64,000 nucleotides of DNA, taken from Actinoplanes sp. TBRC 11911 (GTDB taxonomy: Bacteria > Actinomycetota > Actinomycetes > Mycobacteriales > Micromonosporaceae). Below are positions 50,767 through 58,378 of the stretch, in pieces. Location: positions 124,001 through 188,000 of the forward strand of contig NZ_JABBNC010000005.1 of assembly GCF_012933445.1 (NCBI RefSeq). Reading direction: 5' to 3'. Numbering within the stretch: the stretch's first letter is position 1; each line of letters starts with the position of its first letter. Below the pieces are notes generated by a model. The model worked only from the letters and a program-made list of their open reading frames with translations. It searched no databases and was not told the DNA's origin. A program made the translations under genes and the position numbers.

Positions 50767-50789
50767 TCGCTCCTGTTGGAAGGAAACGC

Positions 50790-51182
50790 ATGTCTCTGAA
50801 CGTCTCGTCTGACCTGCTGGCCATCGCCGAGCGGGGCGATGTCACCGATGAAGAGTTCGTCGCCTGCGTGCGGGAATCTCTCCCGTACGCCTGGGACGTC
50901 GTCAGCACCGTGATGACCTCGCTGCACGCGTCCGCCGGCGACTTCGCTGATCACGAGGTGCCACCGCCGTCCGAGGTGGAACGCGGGCAACTCCTGCGCG
51001 CGCTCGCCAGCGACGCGATCCGGGGCGGGCTGGAGCGGCACTTCGGGGCCAAGCTCGCATTCCAGAACTGCCACCGGGTGGCGGCGTTCGACTTCGGCGC
51101 GGTCGGCGGCGAGCGGTACCAGCGTTTCGTCTCGCCGCGCGGGCAGCTGCTGAACCAGTCGCCGGAACTGCGCAACTGCTGA
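50790..51182 (+). CDS. SCO5389-family protein
   Basis: 130 aa from ATG 50790, with GGAAGGAAA 6 bases upstream. The sequence MSLNVSSDLLAIAERGDVTD, LPYAWDVVSTVM, LLRALASDAIRGGLERHFG, LAFQNCHRVAAF and the ending GQLLNQSPELRNC matches the SCO5389 family of actinomycetes, named after the Streptomyces coelicolor gene. The function is not known to me. A single Cys pair (NCHR and RNC) might be redox active. The gene has a very unusual upstream region, 16 tandem 18-bp repeats, that ends only 24 bases before the start. Confidence 0.85.
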   Translation: MSLNVSSDLLAIAERGDVTDEEFVACVRESLPYAWDVVSTVMTSLHASAGDFADHEVPPPSEVERGQLLRALASDAIRGGLERHFGAKLAFQNCHRVAAFDFGAVGGERYQRFVSPRGQLLNQSPELRNC

Positions 51183-51280
51183 ACCCGCGTCATCGCCGCC
51201 GTCGAGGCCTCCGGTCTGTGGCCCGGCAAGGCGGCTCGGAATCGCGCAGGCCTAAGTGTGCCCGCCGGCGATTGCCGGCG

Positions 51281-51350
51281 CCGGCGGGCACCGGCGGGCA
51301 CCGGCAGGCACCAGCAGGCACCAGCAGGCACCGGCAGGCACCGGCAGGCA
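51281..51350. repeat. Seven decamer tandem repeats
   Basis: Seven contiguous copies of CCRGCRGGCA (R is A or G) with no indels, 100 bases after the SCO5389-family gene. Noncoding. Confidence 0.93.
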
Positions 51351-51690
51351 CTGCGCCTACCAGCGGGCATCGGGGGGCATTCCCGCCTTGTGGGACAACG
51401 TGGCCACATCGTGGACTTTTTGCGAACCTTGGAGAGTTGCGCCCACATACGAGCCATAACTCTCCAAGGTTCACATCTGGCCGGGAAAACCAGCGGTGCG
51501 AAAGCCGCATTACCGGGCAAAAATTACTCCACAATGGACGGGAATCCCACATCGCGGACGCCGGGTCCAGGACGTGGTCGCCGGTCTCAGTATGCGGCCG
51601 CGAGTCCCACGAAATGGAACCGGCGCGGGTCACTCGCCGACTCCAGCGGCTCAGCGACCAAGCCGATCCACCCTGATAAACTGAAATGTC
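51351..51690. other. Noncoding segment with perfect 15-bp inverted repeat
   Basis: GAACCTTGGAGAGTT (51424-51438) is followed after 19 bases by its exact complement (51458-51472). Around it are further imperfect repeats of TCCCAC/GTGGGA (51388, 51544 and 51604 regions). Open frames on the minus strand give odd Trp/Arg-rich peptides (two copies of WDSRP) and look non-genic. It may be a dispersed noncoding element; no transposase or clear terminal repeats are seen. Confidence 0.5.
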
Positions 51691-51800
51691 GGATATGTGC
51701 GGCGGGAGTCGAGGGCATGGCGGTTTCTTGCCGCTGCGCCGACCGCACCACAGATGCGGACCGGGCAACAGACACCGACCGCCCGACCCGATCGGCGCAG

Positions 51801-51944
51801 GCTCCAATCCGCACGCGCTCCAGTCCGCGCGGGCACCAATCCGCACACGCACCAATCCGCACACGCACCAATCCGCACACGCACCAATCCGCACGGGCAC
51901 CAATCCGCACGCGCCCCAGTCCGCGCGGGCACCAATCCGCGCCG
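51801..51944. repeat. Nine 16-bp tandem repeats before the TPR gene end
   Basis: Units of GCACCAATCCGCACAC with small changes, nine copies without indels. It lies about 100 bases downstream of the TPR gene stop on the minus strand. Like the array at 41937 it has a 16-bp unit and nine copies, but the sequence is unrelated. Confidence 0.93.
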
Positions 51945-52047
51945 CCCCAGTCTGGGTCGGGCTTCGGGTCTCCCCCGCCGCGAACTGCATCGGCGTCCGC
52001 GGCAGCGCCCGCCACCACCGTGCTGGCGCCCACGGACCGGCGTCCCC

Positions 52048-53175
52048 CTATTCGCCCCGGCGCCCGTCGGCCGTCCAGGCCTCGCGTAACTCCCGCTTCG
52101 TGGTGCGCCACCACTCGCGGAGCTCGCCCGCCAAGCCGAGCAAAGCGGGCCTCATCCCGGGATCGTCCAAGCCCGCGCCCACCATCTCGACCAGCCCCAA
52201 CGCCCACAGCACCGGCACCGCGCCCAGCGCCACCACGGCCAGCACCCACCACCCCGATGACGCAAACGCGATCAGCGCCCCCACCGCCACGATCACCAAC
52301 ACGAGCGACGCCACCGACGCGCTGCGCATCAACCGCGGCAGCAGGCGCAGGCATCGCCACGGAAGCCTCCCAGCGGGGACCAGCACCCGCGCGGCGAAGC
52401 CGATCATCACGGCGGCGAGCACTGCCGACACGTACCGCGCGAACGTATCCACCTGCGGCCACCACCAATGGCCCACCGCCAGCAGGAAACACACGGCCAC
52501 CGCCCCGACGGCCAAGCCGCGTCGCAGGCCGCTCAGCACGCCGCGGATCGGCCAGGTCATCGCGATGATGTCCGGGGCCGCGGGACGGTCGCGGGCCACC
52601 TCCCGCAACGCCCGCATCGACTTGCGGACCCGCAGACGCTCGGCGTCGAGCATGGCGAGCAACCAGCGGCCGTACGCGTTGCCGGGGTCCAGCGCCAACG
52701 CGGCCTGGACAGCTTCCAGGGCGGCCTCGCGATGGCCGGCCGCGCGTTCCACGTCGGCGACCGTGAGCAAGACCGCGACCGAGCGCGGCGCCAGCGACAA
52801 ACCCTGCCGGGCGGCGTCCCGGGCGGCCGGCAACGAACGGGCCGCGACGAGGGCCCGGGCCAGGACGAGATGGCCGCCCGGCCACGACGGGTCCAACGTC
52901 ACCGCCGTCGTCGCCGCGTCCACCGCCTCGCGCGAGCGGATCAGCAGGATCAGGCTCTCGGCCCGCTCGACGTGACCGGCGGATCGTCGCGGGTTCGCCG
53001 CCACCGCAGCCGATGCCGCCGCCAACGCCGCCGGATAGTCGTGCCGGGCGCGCAAAATCGACGCCAGCAAGGCCAGCAGAGCCGCGTCCGAAGGATAGGC
53101 GGCCAGCGACTCCCGGACGCTGCGTTCCGCCTCCTCGTAGCGGCCGACCTCGAGCAGCCGCTCGGCCGGGTTCAT
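52048..53175 (-). CDS. TPR-repeat protein with C-terminal membrane domain
   Basis: 375 aa from ATG 53175, overlapping the AAA gene stop (ATGA). Residues 1-175 hold five TPR-like repeats (LLEVGRYEEAERSVRESLAA, ILRARHDYPAALAAASAAVA, AALEAVQAALALDPGNAYG). After a short basic linker come at least four membrane segments (LAVGAVAVCFLLAVGHWWW, YVSAVLAAVMIGFAARVLV, SLVLVIVAVGALIAF, WWVLAVVALGAVPVLWALG). The TPR half faces the cytoplasm and could hold the AAA partner. The pair is conserved in actinobacteria; its task is not known to me. Confidence 0.85.
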   Translation of the reverse strand: MNPAERLLEVGRYEEAERSVRESLAAYPSDAALLALLASILRARHDYPAALAAASAAVAANPRRSAGHVERAESLILLIRSREAVDAATTAVTLDPSWPGGHLVLARALVAARSLPAARDAARQGLSLAPRSVAVLLTVADVERAAGHREAALEAVQAALALDPGNAYGRWLLAMLDAERLRVRKSMRALREVARDRPAAPDIIAMTWPIRGVLSGLRRGLAVGAVAVCFLLAVGHWWWPQVDTFARYVSAVLAAVMIGFAARVLVPAGRLPWRCLRLLPRLMRSASVASLVLVIVAVGALIAFASSGWWVLAVVALGAVPVLWALGLVEMVGAGLDDPGMRPALLGLAGELREWWRTTKRELREAWTADGRRGE

Positions 53176-54527
53176 CGCATCTTGCGCTTCTTCAGGTACG
53201 CGGCGAGGTCGTCGTACTCGCCGCTCTCGTTGGCGAACATCGCGACGTTGCGGGCCGTCGCGAACCAGCCGTCCGTGGAGGGGCGTACGTCGCGTACGGC
53301 GGAAAGCATGTCCTGCTGTGAGATCATGCGCACCTCACCGGTGGCGATCGAGTCACGCATCGCGAACTCCGCGGCAGTCTCGCAGACGTGCGCGAGATCG
53401 GCACCCGAGTAATTGTCGGTGGCGTCGGCGATCTTACCGAGGTCGATGCCGGCGACCGGGCGGTCCCGCAGGTGGTATTCGAGGATCGCGGCCCGGGCGG
53501 GCTTGTCCGGCGGCAGGACCAGCACGGTGCGGTCGAGCCGGCCCGGACGCCGCAGCGCCGCGTCGATATCCCACGGCGCGTTGGTGGCGGCCAGCACGAA
53601 GACGCCGTCGTTGTTGCCGTCGACCCCGTCGAGCTCGGTGAGCAGCTGGTTCACGACCGTACGCATGGAGGACGAGTTGAGCTGGCTGCGCTTGTGACCG
53701 AGCGCGTCGATCTCGTCGAGGAACAGCACGCACGGCGCGTGGCCGCGGGCCGACTCGAACAGGTCGTGCAGGTTGCGCTCGGAGCTGCCCACCCACATGT
53801 TGAGCACGTCGGTGATGGACAGCGAGATGAACGACGCGCCCATCTCCCCCGCGACGGCGCGCGCCAGGAACGTCTTGCCGCATCCGGGCGGTCCGTACAG
53901 GAGCAGGCCACCCCGCAGGCTCTTGCCGAACAGCGTACGCAATTGGGGGTTGCGCAGCGGCCCCAGAAAGGAGATCTCGAGCCGTTTTTTGACCTCGTCC
54001 ATGCCACCGACGTCGGCCAGCGTCACCGTGGACGTCTCGACATCAAAGGCACGATCGTCATTTCCCCGTACGCGGTCAGGTTCGTCACCCGCCTTCGCAA
54101 ACCGCGGCGGCACGATGTCCCCGAGATCCTCCTCGAGGGCAGCCCAGTCGAACGAGGGGCCGTCGGGGGTGGACGCCCCAGGCGACGGCGGCCCGGCAGG
54201 CGAGCCCGGCCCGGCAGGCGAGCCCGGCCCGGCAGGCGAGCCAGGCGCAGACGAGCCAGGCGCAGACGAGCCAGGCGCAGACGAGCCAGGCGCAGTCGAG
54301 CCGGCCGCACCCGCAGCAGAGTCACCAGGGCTAAGCGCAGCCGTCATCAACTGCCGCGCCGCCTCGTTCGACGGCTCGCGCGCCAGCACCTGCGCCGCAT
54401 GCCCGACCGCCTCACCCCCGCGCCCGGCTCCGACCAGCAGCTCGGCCAGGTGCAGCCGCAGCGGCAGATCATCGGGCCGGGCCTCAACCGCGGCGGTCAA
54501 GCTGTCGATCAGCGGCGAGTCGCTCAT
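53172..54527 (-). CDS. AAA-family ATPase with N-terminal TPR-like segment
   Basis: 451 aa from ATG 54527; a CATAAT -10 lies 8 bases upstream with no ribosome binding site, so the mRNA may be leaderless. Residues 1-70 are helical and TPR-like. A Gly/Ala/Pro/Ser linker (about 72-115) is encoded by 18-bp and 15-bp repeats. The AAA core follows: Walker A GPPGCGKTFLARA near 208, Walker B VLFLDEIDALG, sensor VLAATNAPWDID, and arginine fingers in RRPGRLDRTV, closest to CDC48/FtsH-type domains. No protease domain is fused. It is the first gene of an operon with the membrane TPR protein, so it may unfold membrane or cell-division clients. Confidence 0.93.
   Translation of the reverse strand: MSDSPLIDSLTAAVEARPDDLPLRLHLAELLVGAGRGGEAVGHAAQVLAREPSNEAARQLMTAALSPGDSAAGAAGSTAPGSSAPGSSAPGSSAPGSPAGPGSPAGPGSPAGPPSPGASTPDGPSFDWAALEEDLGDIVPPRFAKAGDEPDRVRGNDDRAFDVETSTVTLADVGGMDEVKKRLEISFLGPLRNPQLRTLFGKSLRGGLLLYGPPGCGKTFLARAVAGEMGASFISLSITDVLNMWVGSSERNLHDLFESARGHAPCVLFLDEIDALGHKRSQLNSSSMRTVVNQLLTELDGVDGNNDGVFVLAATNAPWDIDAALRRPGRLDRTVLVLPPDKPARAAILEYHLRDRPVAGIDLGKIADATDNYSGADLAHVCETAAEFAMRDSIATGEVRMISQQDMLSAVRDVRPSTDGWFATARNVAMFANESGEYDDLAAYLKKRKMR
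54190..54303. repeat. 18-bp and 15-bp repeat blocks in the AAA linker
   Basis: Three identical 18-bp units (GGCCCGGCAGGCGAGCCC type, 54190-54243) sit next to four 15-bp units (GGCGCAGACGAGCCA type, 54244-54303). On the minus strand they encode APGSS and GSPAGP repeats. Both units keep the frame, and the two families are joined without a gap. Confidence 0.93.
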
Positions 54528-54609
54528 GGAAGGAAATTATGCCCGCGCCACGCGAGCCCCGTTCAGCGCAGCCCGGCGAAGCCGGCCCACCCCAGCGAAG
54601 CCAGCCGAA

Positions 54610-55683
54610 TCAGCTCAACCCCGCGAAGAACGCCGTCACATCGTCGGCCAGCAGCCCCGGCACCTCCAGCGCCGCGAAGTGCCCACCCCGCGGAAACTCG
54701 CTCCACCGGCGGATGTCGTGGCGCTCCTCGACGAACGGCCGGATCGACTGGGTGATGTCGCACGGCAGCACCGCCACCCCGAGCGGCGCCGGGCACGGCA
54801 ACGGCCCGCTGCCCAATCCGGTCTCCTTGACCAGCCGGGCCGCCGATCCGAACGTCTGGGTCGCCCAATACACCATCACGTCGGTGAGGATCGCCTCGTC
54901 GGGGACCGGCGTCGACGGATCCGCCCACATCGTGAACTTCTCCGCGAGGAAAGCCAGCATTCCGGCGGGTGAGTCGTTCATGGCGTACGCAAGCGTCTGT
55001 GGGGTGGAAGCGAACAAAACCTGGTGCGGATGCCGATGGGCTGCGAGCCGCCGGGTCTGTTCGAGGCGTTCCTGGTCGGTGGGCGAGAGCGGCGAGCGGG
55101 GCGTCCCCATGCTGGGCAGGTAGTTCACGTGCACGCCCAGCACCGCCTCCGGGGCCACCGACGCGAGCAGCCGCGAGATCCCGGACCCGAAGTCGCCGCC
55201 CTGCGCGCCGTAGCGGGTGTATCCGAGCGACTCCATCAACGCCGCCCAAGCCTGGGCGACCCGCGGGACGCTCCACCCGGCCGCCGACGTGGGACCGGAG
55301 AAGCCGAACCCGGGTATCGACGGGACGACCAGATGAAAATGCTCCGACAGTAACGGGATGACCTGCTGAAACTCCACGACGGACCCGGGCCAGCCATGGG
55401 TGAGGAGCAACGGCAGCGCGGACGGGGACGACGACCGCACATGCACGAAGTGGACGTCCTGCCCGTCGATCCGGGTCACGAACTGCGGGTAGGCGTTCAG
55501 CGCGGCCTCCGCCCCGCGCCAGTCGAACTCCGCCCACATCGAGGCGAGCGACTTCACCCGCGCCAGCGGAATCCCGTAGTCCCACCCGGCGTCGGGCAGC
55601 TCGGACGGCCATCGGGTGGACCCCAACCGGCGGCGGAGGTCATCAAGCAACGCCTGCGGCACACGTACGGTGAATTCGTTCAT
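54610..55683 (-). CDS. Epoxide hydrolase (alpha/beta hydrolase with EHN domain)
   Basis: 357 aa from ATG 55683. The N-terminal EHN region is present (VPQALLDDLRRRLGSTRWP, DWRGAEAALNAYPQFVTRI). The hydrolase fold has the oxyanion HGWPGSVVEF, the nucleophile Asp in YGAQGGDFGSGISR (about residue 167) and the catalytic His near the C terminus (PRGGHFAALEVP). It opens epoxides to diols, in detoxification or catabolism. The gene is divergent from a MarR regulator and an operator sits exactly at its start codon; the -10 TAACGT is 7 bases from the ATG, so the message is probably leaderless. Its 3' side is 82 bases from the AAA gene. Confidence 0.92.
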   Translation of the reverse strand: MNEFTVRVPQALLDDLRRRLGSTRWPSELPDAGWDYGIPLARVKSLASMWAEFDWRGAEAALNAYPQFVTRIDGQDVHFVHVRSSSPSALPLLLTHGWPGSVVEFQQVIPLLSEHFHLVVPSIPGFGFSGPTSAAGWSVPRVAQAWAALMESLGYTRYGAQGGDFGSGISRLLASVAPEAVLGVHVNYLPSMGTPRSPLSPTDQERLEQTRRLAAHRHPHQVLFASTPQTLAYAMNDSPAGMLAFLAEKFTMWADPSTPVPDEAILTDVMVYWATQTFGSAARLVKETGLGSGPLPCPAPLGVAVLPCDITQSIRPFVEERHDIRRWSEFPRGGHFAALEVPGLLADDVTAFFAGLS

Positions 55684-55730
55684 GCGACTAACGTTAGCCG
55701 CACTAACGTTAGTCGCGCAAATGTTAGGAT
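55684..55730. promoter_or_regulatory. Double palindromic MarR operator between epoxide hydrolase and marR
   Basis: GCGACTAACGTTAG (55684-55697) and its exact complement (55703-55716) flank CCGCA. Each arm contains CTAACGTTAG, itself a palindrome, so two operators are arranged head to head. A third half-site, ATGTTAGG, follows at 55721. TAGGAT (55725-55730) is a -10 for marR, 6 bases before its GTG. Confidence 0.85.
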
Positions 55731-55736
55731 GGCCGC

Positions 55737-56234
55737 GTGGATCGACTTCCGAGCTGGCTGCTGACCCAGACCGCCGCGCACGCGCACCGCCTGGTCTCGG
55801 CGGGCTTCGCCGAGGCCGGCGCCCGGGGCTACCACTTGCGCCTGCTCGACTCGCTCGCCGAGCAAGGCCCGGCCAGCCAGGCGGATCTGGGGCGCCGCAC
55901 CGGCATCCACCTGAGCGACATGGTCGCCGCCCTCAACGAGCTCGAGGCGGACGGCTACGTGGCCCGCGCGCCGGATCCGGCGGACCGCCGGCGCAACGTC
56001 ATCACGGTCACCACCGAGGGCCGTCAACGCCGCGACGACCTGGCGACGACCGCGACACGGATCCAGGACGAGCTGCTCGAGCCACTCACGACGGACGAGC
56101 GCGAGCAACTGGCCGCGACCCTGCGCAAGCTGCTGAGGCACCACAACGAAAAGGCCGCCGGGGATGAACCCCGGCGGCCTTCCGCGATCAGCCGATCAGC
56201 CTGGCCGGACGATGGCCGAGATGGCGCCCGGTGA
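55737..56234 (+). CDS. MarR-family transcriptional regulator
   Basis: 165 aa from GTG 55737, probably leaderless. The winged helix is clear: YHLRLLDSLAEQGPASQADL, RRTGIHLSDMVAALNELEAD and GYVARAPDPADRRRNVITVT with the wing Asp-Arg-Arg pattern. The C-terminal dimer helix ends near residue 145; the last 20 residues (RRPSAISRSAWPDDG) overlap the NlpC terminator and its gene end by 39 bases and are probably accidental. It should repress itself and the divergent epoxide hydrolase through the double palindrome, with release by an aromatic or lipophilic ligand. Confidence 0.9.
   Translation: MDRLPSWLLTQTAAHAHRLVSAGFAEAGARGYHLRLLDSLAEQGPASQADLGRRTGIHLSDMVAALNELEADGYVARAPDPADRRRNVITVTTEGRQRRDDLATTATRIQDELLEPLTTDEREQLAATLRKLLRHHNEKAAGDEPRRPSAISRSAWPDDGRDGAR
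56151..56181 (-). terminator. Terminator of the NlpC/P60 gene nested inside marR
   Basis: AAGGCCGCCGGGG (56151-56163) pairs perfectly with 56169-56181. On the minus strand it lies 15 bases after the NlpC stop and continues into TTTTCGTTG. It sits in the 3' coding part of marR, so its hairpin is also transcribed in the opposite direction. Confidence 0.85.
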
Positions 56235-57191
56235 GTCGATCGGGGCCATCCGGACGTGATCGCCCGTGTGCGGCGCGTGCACCATCATCCCGCCGCCGAT
56301 GGCGATGGCGACGTGATGGAGGTTGCCGGGTTCGTAGAAGATGAGGTCACCGGGTTTGATGTCGGCCCGGCTCACTCTCCTGCCCTCATTGATCTGGTCA
56401 CCGGTGAAGTGCTCGAGATGAACACCTTCCGGGGCCCACGCCGCCGCGGTCAGACCCGAGCAGTCGTAACTTCTCGGTCCCACGGCACCGAAGACATAGG
56501 GCTTGCCGACCAGCGAGCAGGCCTTCTGCGCGGCCCGGCCGCCCGGGTCGTTGGTGTACGTGACCGGGCACGGTCCGGTCTTCAACGGCCCATCGTCCAC
56601 ACCCGATGCGCCGTACGCCTGGATCCGGAGCTTCTGGAGCGCGTCGATCTTTTTCTGGATCGCCGTCTTCTTCGTCGCCAGATCCTTGTCGCGGGCTGCG
56701 ATGGACTGGGTCAGGGTGTCAAGGTCGGCCTTGGTAGCGGCGTACTTGTCACGAAGCGCGGCGACTCCGGCGATCTGGAGCTGCTGGTGCTTGGCCAGCT
56801 GATCGAGGTACATCAGCTTGTCGGTCAGCCCGGTGGGCGAACCGCTCACCAGCATGGCGTTGAACGCGTTCGGCGCGCCCTGCATGTACGCGTCGGTGGC
56901 CAGGCCACGCACCTGCGACAGGGCGACATCCACCTGTACCTGCAGCGGCGTGATCTGCGCGTTCAGTTTCTTCTGCTGAGCCTGGTTCTTGATCAGCTTG
57001 TTGTGCGTGTCGTTGTACTGCTCGATGACCGGCTCGAGTTCGTTCCACTGCTTGTCGATCTGCGCCTCGACACTGGATGGCGAGGGAACCGCGTACGCAA
57101 CGGTGGGTCCGGTGACAACGATCCCGACCGCGGCGATTGCGCAGAGGAGGCTGCGCAGAACTGTGGCGCGTCGCGCCCCAATCCTTTTCAC
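56196..57191 (-). CDS. Secreted NlpC/P60 peptidoglycan endopeptidase (RipA-like)
   Basis: 331 aa from GTG 57191. A basic signal region (KRIGARRATVLRSLLCAIAA) is followed by two long coiled-coil helices (about 40-195, IDKQWNELEPVIEQYNDTHN, KQLQIAGVAALRDKYAATK-type), as in RipA proteins where they block the active site. The catalytic domain has Cys in RSYDCSGLTAAAW, His in NLHHVAIAIGGG and a third residue in HAPHTGDH. It cuts D-Glu-diaminopimelate links in peptidoglycan. A c-di-AMP riboswitch candidate precedes it, the classic position for this family in actinobacteria. It ends with a strong terminator inside marR. Confidence 0.93.
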   Translation of the reverse strand: MKRIGARRATVLRSLLCAIAAVGIVVTGPTVAYAVPSPSSVEAQIDKQWNELEPVIEQYNDTHNKLIKNQAQQKKLNAQITPLQVQVDVALSQVRGLATDAYMQGAPNAFNAMLVSGSPTGLTDKLMYLDQLAKHQQLQIAGVAALRDKYAATKADLDTLTQSIAARDKDLATKKTAIQKKIDALQKLRIQAYGASGVDDGPLKTGPCPVTYTNDPGGRAAQKACSLVGKPYVFGAVGPRSYDCSGLTAAAWAPEGVHLEHFTGDQINEGRRVSRADIKPGDLIFYEPGNLHHVAIAIGGGMMVHAPHTGDHVRMAPIDSPGAISAIVRPG

Positions 57192-57211
57192 GTAGGTGCG
57201 TTGTCCTTTCT

Positions 57212-57345
57212 TCCGTCAGGCCGCCGACCGGGTTAGCTGACGGGTTCGGACGGGAAGCGCGTCCGGCCGTGGTTACGCACGGCTTCACCCCAGTTACACG
57301 GATCCCCGGTACGCCGCTGGCACGGCGATTAGGCGTGGTCCGCCA
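57212..57345 (-). promoter_or_regulatory. c-di-AMP riboswitch (ydaO/yuaA type)
   Basis: On the minus strand the leader holds the conserved core in order: CCTAATCGCCGTGCC, ACCGGGGATCC, GGGGTGAAGCC and GAACCCGTCAGCTAACCC followed by GGTCGGCGGCC. These blocks are diagnostic of ydaO-yuaA riboswitches, which bind cyclic di-AMP and in actinobacteria control cell-wall hydrolases (established knowledge). The GTG of the NlpC/P60 gene lies about 20 bases downstream. I identified it from remembered consensus, not by a covariance search. Confidence 0.88.
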
Positions 57346-57469
57346 GGTACGGCCGGGTTGGACGATGGGGGGCTGCCGGACCGGAAGACACCGTACTCCC
57401 GATCAACGTCATAACTGAAGCCAGACGCGGACGGAAAACTACCCGCTTACCCGCTTTCACGGAGCGTCA

Positions 57470-58378
57470 CTAAAATGGCCAGTAGTTGAGGGCCTCATCG
57501 AGCCAGGGCACCACGAGGACTACTGTCGGTAGCACCAGGATGGCTCCCGCGATGATCACAGAGACGACCGTCAAGGTGACGGACGGTGTGTGCGACACGG
57601 CGAGCCGATCAAGCCGGCGACGGCGGTCCTCGCCCTCGGAAACCGCCACCTCCTCGGTCAGCGGCACGGCGTCGGTGAGGCGCTCGATGGCCGTCCGCAA
57701 CGGACCGGCCCCGCAGCGTCGCCGTGCCCCGTCGTCGGACACCATTTCCAGCATCAGCCGTACGGCGTCGAGCGGTCGCCGGCTGCGCAACGGACGCGGC
57801 ACCGCTTGATAGAAGGCGGTGAACGACTCCATCACCACGTCGTGCCGGTGTCGCAAGTGGACCTGTTCGTGCGCGACAACCGCATCGACCTGCCCCCGGT
57901 CGAGCACCTTCAGCGCACCGTCGCTGAGTACCACCCGCGGTTCGCGGCCGGGCACGCAATAGGCCAGCGGCAACGCGCCGTCCAGCACGCGAAGCTGATC
58001 CGAGCCGCCCAGCGCCCGGCTCGCCTCCACCCGGTCGAGCAGGTCCACGAGCGTACGGTGGCGTTGGCGGCGAACCCGGGAGCGCTTGCTCACGCCGTAC
58101 AGGGAAATGAGCAGACGCGCGACGATCAGCGCGGCCACCGCCAGGGATCCACTGAGCGCGGCCGCCATGACCAGCTTGCCGGAGCCGATGGCCTGGGTGA
58201 ATTCCTGCGGCGCCGCGAAGACCACGCCGAGCGCCGAGAGCACCGCGGCCAGCGTGATCGCCTGCCACAGCACGATGGCGCCGGCGGGCGCCCGGTCGGG
58301 CCAGCGCGCCGCCGCGAGCGGACCCGGCACCACCAGCGAGAGCAGCAACCCCAGCAGGCCGAGGTACAGCGCGGTCAC
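57470..58378 (-). CDS. M56-family membrane metallopeptidase (BlaR1-like)
   Basis: 302 aa from GTG 58378, overlapping the BlaI stop. Membrane segments lie at about 4-20, 35-55, 65-95 and near the C terminus (SVIIAGAILVLPTVVLVV). The zinc site VVAHEQVHLRHRHD (HExxH) is at about residue 168, after DGALPLAYCVPGREPRVVLSDG, a typical M56 opening. The extracellular penicillin-binding sensor domain of BlaR1 is absent, so the signal is not evidently a beta-lactam. It would cleave or inactivate the BlaI-type repressor encoded just before it. The gap behind it carries the riboswitch. Confidence 0.9.
   Translation of the reverse strand: MTALYLGLLGLLLSLVVPGPLAAARWPDRAPAGAIVLWQAITLAAVLSALGVVFAAPQEFTQAIGSGKLVMAAALSGSLAVAALIVARLLISLYGVSKRSRVRRQRHRTLVDLLDRVEASRALGGSDQLRVLDGALPLAYCVPGREPRVVLSDGALKVLDRGQVDAVVAHEQVHLRHRHDVVMESFTAFYQAVPRPLRSRRPLDAVRLMLEMVSDDGARRRCGAGPLRTAIERLTDAVPLTEEVAVSEGEDRRRRLDRLAVSHTPSVTLTVVSVIIAGAILVLPTVVLVVPWLDEALNYWPF

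Noticed and set aside
51190..51990. 266-codon minus-strand open frame with WDSRP motifs
   Set aside because: It spans two noncoding repeat arrays and an inverted repeat, lacks a start signal and has atypical codon use.
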